NCBI GenBank assembly: GCA_011525445.1
Contig: WTGE01000069.1
Coordinates: 1-5,827 of the forward strand
Direction of reading: 5' to 3'
From: Synechococcus sp. CO36386bin_37
GTDB lineage: Bacteria > Cyanobacteriota > Cyanobacteriia > PCC-6307 > Cyanobiaceae
DNA: 5,827 bases
A program made the translations under genes and the position numbers. Below the pieces are notes generated by a model. It worked only from the letters and a program-made list of their open reading frames with translations. It was not told where the DNA came from and searched no databases. Positions 4,106-5,827 of the stretch are shown one piece after another. Each line of letters begins with the position of its first letter. Position 1 is the stretch's first letter.

Positions 4106-5827
4106 ACGGCGCCGGCGGGTGCGACCGGCAGGCATCTCAGGATCTTGGGTGTTGGTTGCGGCAACGGAAGACGCAAGAGGCTCCTTCGCCGGAGCAGACT
4201 TGGACGCGATTGGGGCTGGAGTCGGAACCTTGGATGCTGGACTCGGTGATCCGATCACGCGTGAGGGCACCACACGAGTTGGGGCTCCATTGCGATCGCG
4301 TCGCCCTTGACCGTTGCCACCATCACGACTGTGGCCACCATGCCGACCACCGCGCCCTCGGGAGACAGGGCGTGTATCAGGCTCAGCATCAGTCCTGCCT
4401 TTATAAACCGGCGTTCCAGCCGGAGCTGGCTGCACCAGACACAAGATCAAAGGTTCCACCTGCATCTCTCGACGCATCCTCCGACCCAAGCCCACCTCCA
4501 CTTCGCGCTGGAAGCCCATCCAATCCACCTCAGGGGACGAACCATCCACGTTGCGACAGAGCTGCTTCCAACGGTTTTCAAGCACCCATTTGATTTCACG
4601 CTCAGTCCACAACGACATCTTGCGGGCGTCCGCAGTCGTGACCACCCCACGCAGATTCACCCGTGGCGGAGCAACCATGGCCCCATCGGTGCTGATCGCA
4701 GCGAGGATCGTGACAATGCCATCTTCCGCCAACTGCTGACGCTCTTTCAAGACACGAGCATCCACGATCCCGTTGCGTGACTGATCGAGAAGCTCAATCC
4801 CGGCCTTGACGGGATCGCCCTTGCGGATGGAATCCGGAGTGAGTTCAACGACATCGCCGTTGTTGATGATCAGGGTGTTGTTTTCAGGAACACCCATCGA
4901 ATGACCCGTTCGGGCATGGCGCACCAGCATGCGGTGCTCGCCATGGACAGGAACGAAATACTTGGGTCGGGTGAGAGCCAGCATCAACTTCTGGTCTTCC
5001 TGAAAACCGTGGCCCGACACGTGAATGCCTTCACCTTTGCCGTATACAACCTTGGCTCCAAGCATCATCAACTTATCGATGGTGTTGACCACGGAGATGG
5101 TATTTCCTGGAATCGGGCTCGCAGAGAAAATAATCGTATCTGTGGTTTTAACTTTCACCTGAGGGTGATCGCCCCGTGAAATCCGGCTCAGAGCTGCCAA
5201 TGGCTCACCTTGACTGCCCGTCATCAGCAACAACGTCTCACGGTCGGGCACATCGTTGATCTGCTTGATCGGTACAAACAGTTCATCCGGTGCACGCATG
5301 TAACCCAGTTCGCGGGCCTTGGCGATCACATTGAGCATCGAACGCCCCAACAAACCGACTTTGCGGCCGTTCTTCATTGCCAACTCAAGAATCATCGACA
5401 CCCGATGAATCGAACTTGCAAACGTGGTGATGATTACCCGTCCTTCTGCTTCAGCGATATGGCGATCCAAGTTGGGAAACACCGAACGCTCGGGCGGGCA
5501 AAATCCTGGGACCTCGGCATTGGTCGAGTCACTGAAAAGACACAAGACGCCTTGATCACCGTGATGGGCCAGACGAGCCAAATCAAAATGCTCGCCGTCG
5601 ACAGGGGTGTGATCGAACTTGAAATCACCGGTGAAAATCACAGTGCCAACTGGGGTGCTGATCGCCAGGGAAAAACTGTCAGCCATCGAGTGGGTATTAC
5701 GAATGAACTCCACTGAAAAGTGCTGGCCAACTCTCACCACATCCCTGGGGCCCACGGTCTGAAGGGTGGTGCGGTCCCTGACACCCGCTTCGTCCATTTT
5801 TCCAGTGAGCATGGACAGTGCTAAGCG
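4091..5827 (-). CDS. rnj: Ribonuclease J, lacking its N-terminus (5' end beyond window)
   Basis: RNase J is a zinc-dependent 5'-3' exonuclease and endonuclease of the metallo-beta-lactamase/beta-CASP family, acting in mRNA decay and rRNA processing. The visible 578 residues begin RLALSMLTGK, so about 100 residues including the first metal motif HxHxDH are missing off the right edge. Metal ligands still seen are the His of RNTHSMADSFSLAI (residue 46) and the Asp of IFTGDFKFDHTP (68). The beta-CASP region includes SDSTNAEVPGF (99-109), TTFASSIHRV (134-143), LLLMTGSQGEPLAALSRI (199-216), SASPIPGN (235-242) and HVSGHG (269-274). VPVHGEH (292-298) completes the active site, followed by the C-terminal domain to about 470. 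Beyond that is a roughly 105-residue disordered tail, Gly/Arg-rich (RGRGGRHGG), then Pro/Ala/Ser-rich, ending RTRRRRSAAA. The ATG at 5810-5812 is internal, since coding matches the family upstream of it. Confidence 0.96.
   Translation of the reverse strand, partial: RLALSMLTGKMDEAGVRDRTTLQTVGPRDVVRVGQHFSVEFIRNTHSMADSFSLAISTPVGTVIFTGDFKFDHTPVDGEHFDLARLAHHGDQGVLCLFSDSTNAEVPGFCPPERSVFPNLDRHIAEAEGRVIITTFASSIHRVSMILELAMKNGRKVGLLGRSMLNVIAKARELGYMRAPDELFVPIKQINDVPDRETLLLMTGSQGEPLAALSRISRGDHPQVKVKTTDTIIFSASPIPGNTISVVNTIDKLMMLGAKVVYGKGEGIHVSGHGFQEDQKLMLALTRPKYFVPVHGEHRMLVRHARTGHSMGVPENNTLIINNGDVVELTPDSIRKGDPVKAGIELLDQSRNGIVDARVLKERQQLAEDGIVTILAAISTDGAMVAPPRVNLRGVVTTADARKMSLWTEREIKWVLENRWKQLCRNVDGSSPEVDWMGFQREVEVGLGRRMRREMQVEPLILCLVQPAPAGTPVYKGRTDAEPDTRPVSRGRGGRHGGHSRDGGNGQGRRDRNGAPTRVVPSRVIGSPSPASKVPTPAPIASKSAPAKEPLASSVAATNTQDPEMPAGRTRRRRSAAA
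4096..4118. other. GC-rich hairpin at the convergent gene ends
   Basis: CCGCCG at 4096-4101 can pair with CGGCGG at 4113-4118 (6 bp, 11-base loop); a competing 5-bp CGCCG/CGGCG stem with a 5-base loop lies at 4097-4111. Neither is followed by a T run on either strand, so this is not a canonical intrinsic terminator. It spans the stop codon of the TPR-like gene and the last codons of rnj, where both transcripts must end or read into each other. Confidence 0.3.

Noticed and set aside
4292..4299. GCGATCGC octamer (HIP1 sequence)
   Set aside because: There is a single copy in the window. HIP1-rich cyanobacterial genomes would show several, so it carries no structural signal here.
4156..4780. Plus-strand ORFs of 145 and 157 codons opposite the RNase J C-terminus
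   Set aside because: They are antisense to clear rnj coding sequence; their His/Pro/Arg-rich content mirrors the GC-rich tail.
5210..5716. 168-codon plus-strand ORF opposite the RNase J core
   Set aside because: The opposite strand carries the conserved beta-CASP motifs; no independent features support this frame.
5810..5812. ATG as the true start of RNase J
   Set aside because: Codons upstream to the window edge read RLALS, which fits the family, and the essential HxHxDH motif must lie further upstream.

Overview
The protein content points to a cyanobacterium, most likely a marine Synechococcus or close relative. The window has a Ycf23/DUF561 gene (a family known from cyanobacteria and algal plastids), a short cyanobacterial-type TilS, an RNase J with a long basic tail, and a UvrB. 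Hand-counted G+C in 360 to 720 base samples is about 48% in uvrB, 60% in the 5' part of tilS and 52% in mid rnj. The genus is my inference from family resemblance, not a database result.

Layout, left to right. On the minus strand are the first 244 codons of uvrB (1-733, running off the left edge), a 126-base leader with a small hairpin and a LexA-box-like site, a four-helix membrane protein of the phage-holin-4 type (860-1270), a probable 28-residue membrane peptide (1324-1410), and ycf23 (1410-2193). The small peptide's start codon overlaps the stop of ycf23 as TGATG. ycf23 is broken by one extra base in a run of five G (1793-1797). A 97-base divergent spacer follows. On the plus strand are tilS (2291-3280) and, 18 bases later, a TPR-like acidic protein of unknown function (3299-4105). 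That gene overlaps the 3' end of rnj by 15 bases, tail to tail. rnj (4091-5827, minus strand) lacks its N-terminus because it runs off the right edge.

Functionally this is a housekeeping region: DNA repair (UvrB), tRNA-Ile2 anticodon modification (TilS), RNA processing and decay (RNase J), and three little-known cyanobacterial genes. I see no mobile element, CRISPR array, rRNA or tRNA gene, and no evidence of a novel multi-gene system. No gene-free stretch exceeds 300 bases. The points most worth a second look are the ycf23 frameshift, the tiny ORF coupled to it, the possible SOS operator before uvrB, and the Gly/Arg-rich tail of RNase J.
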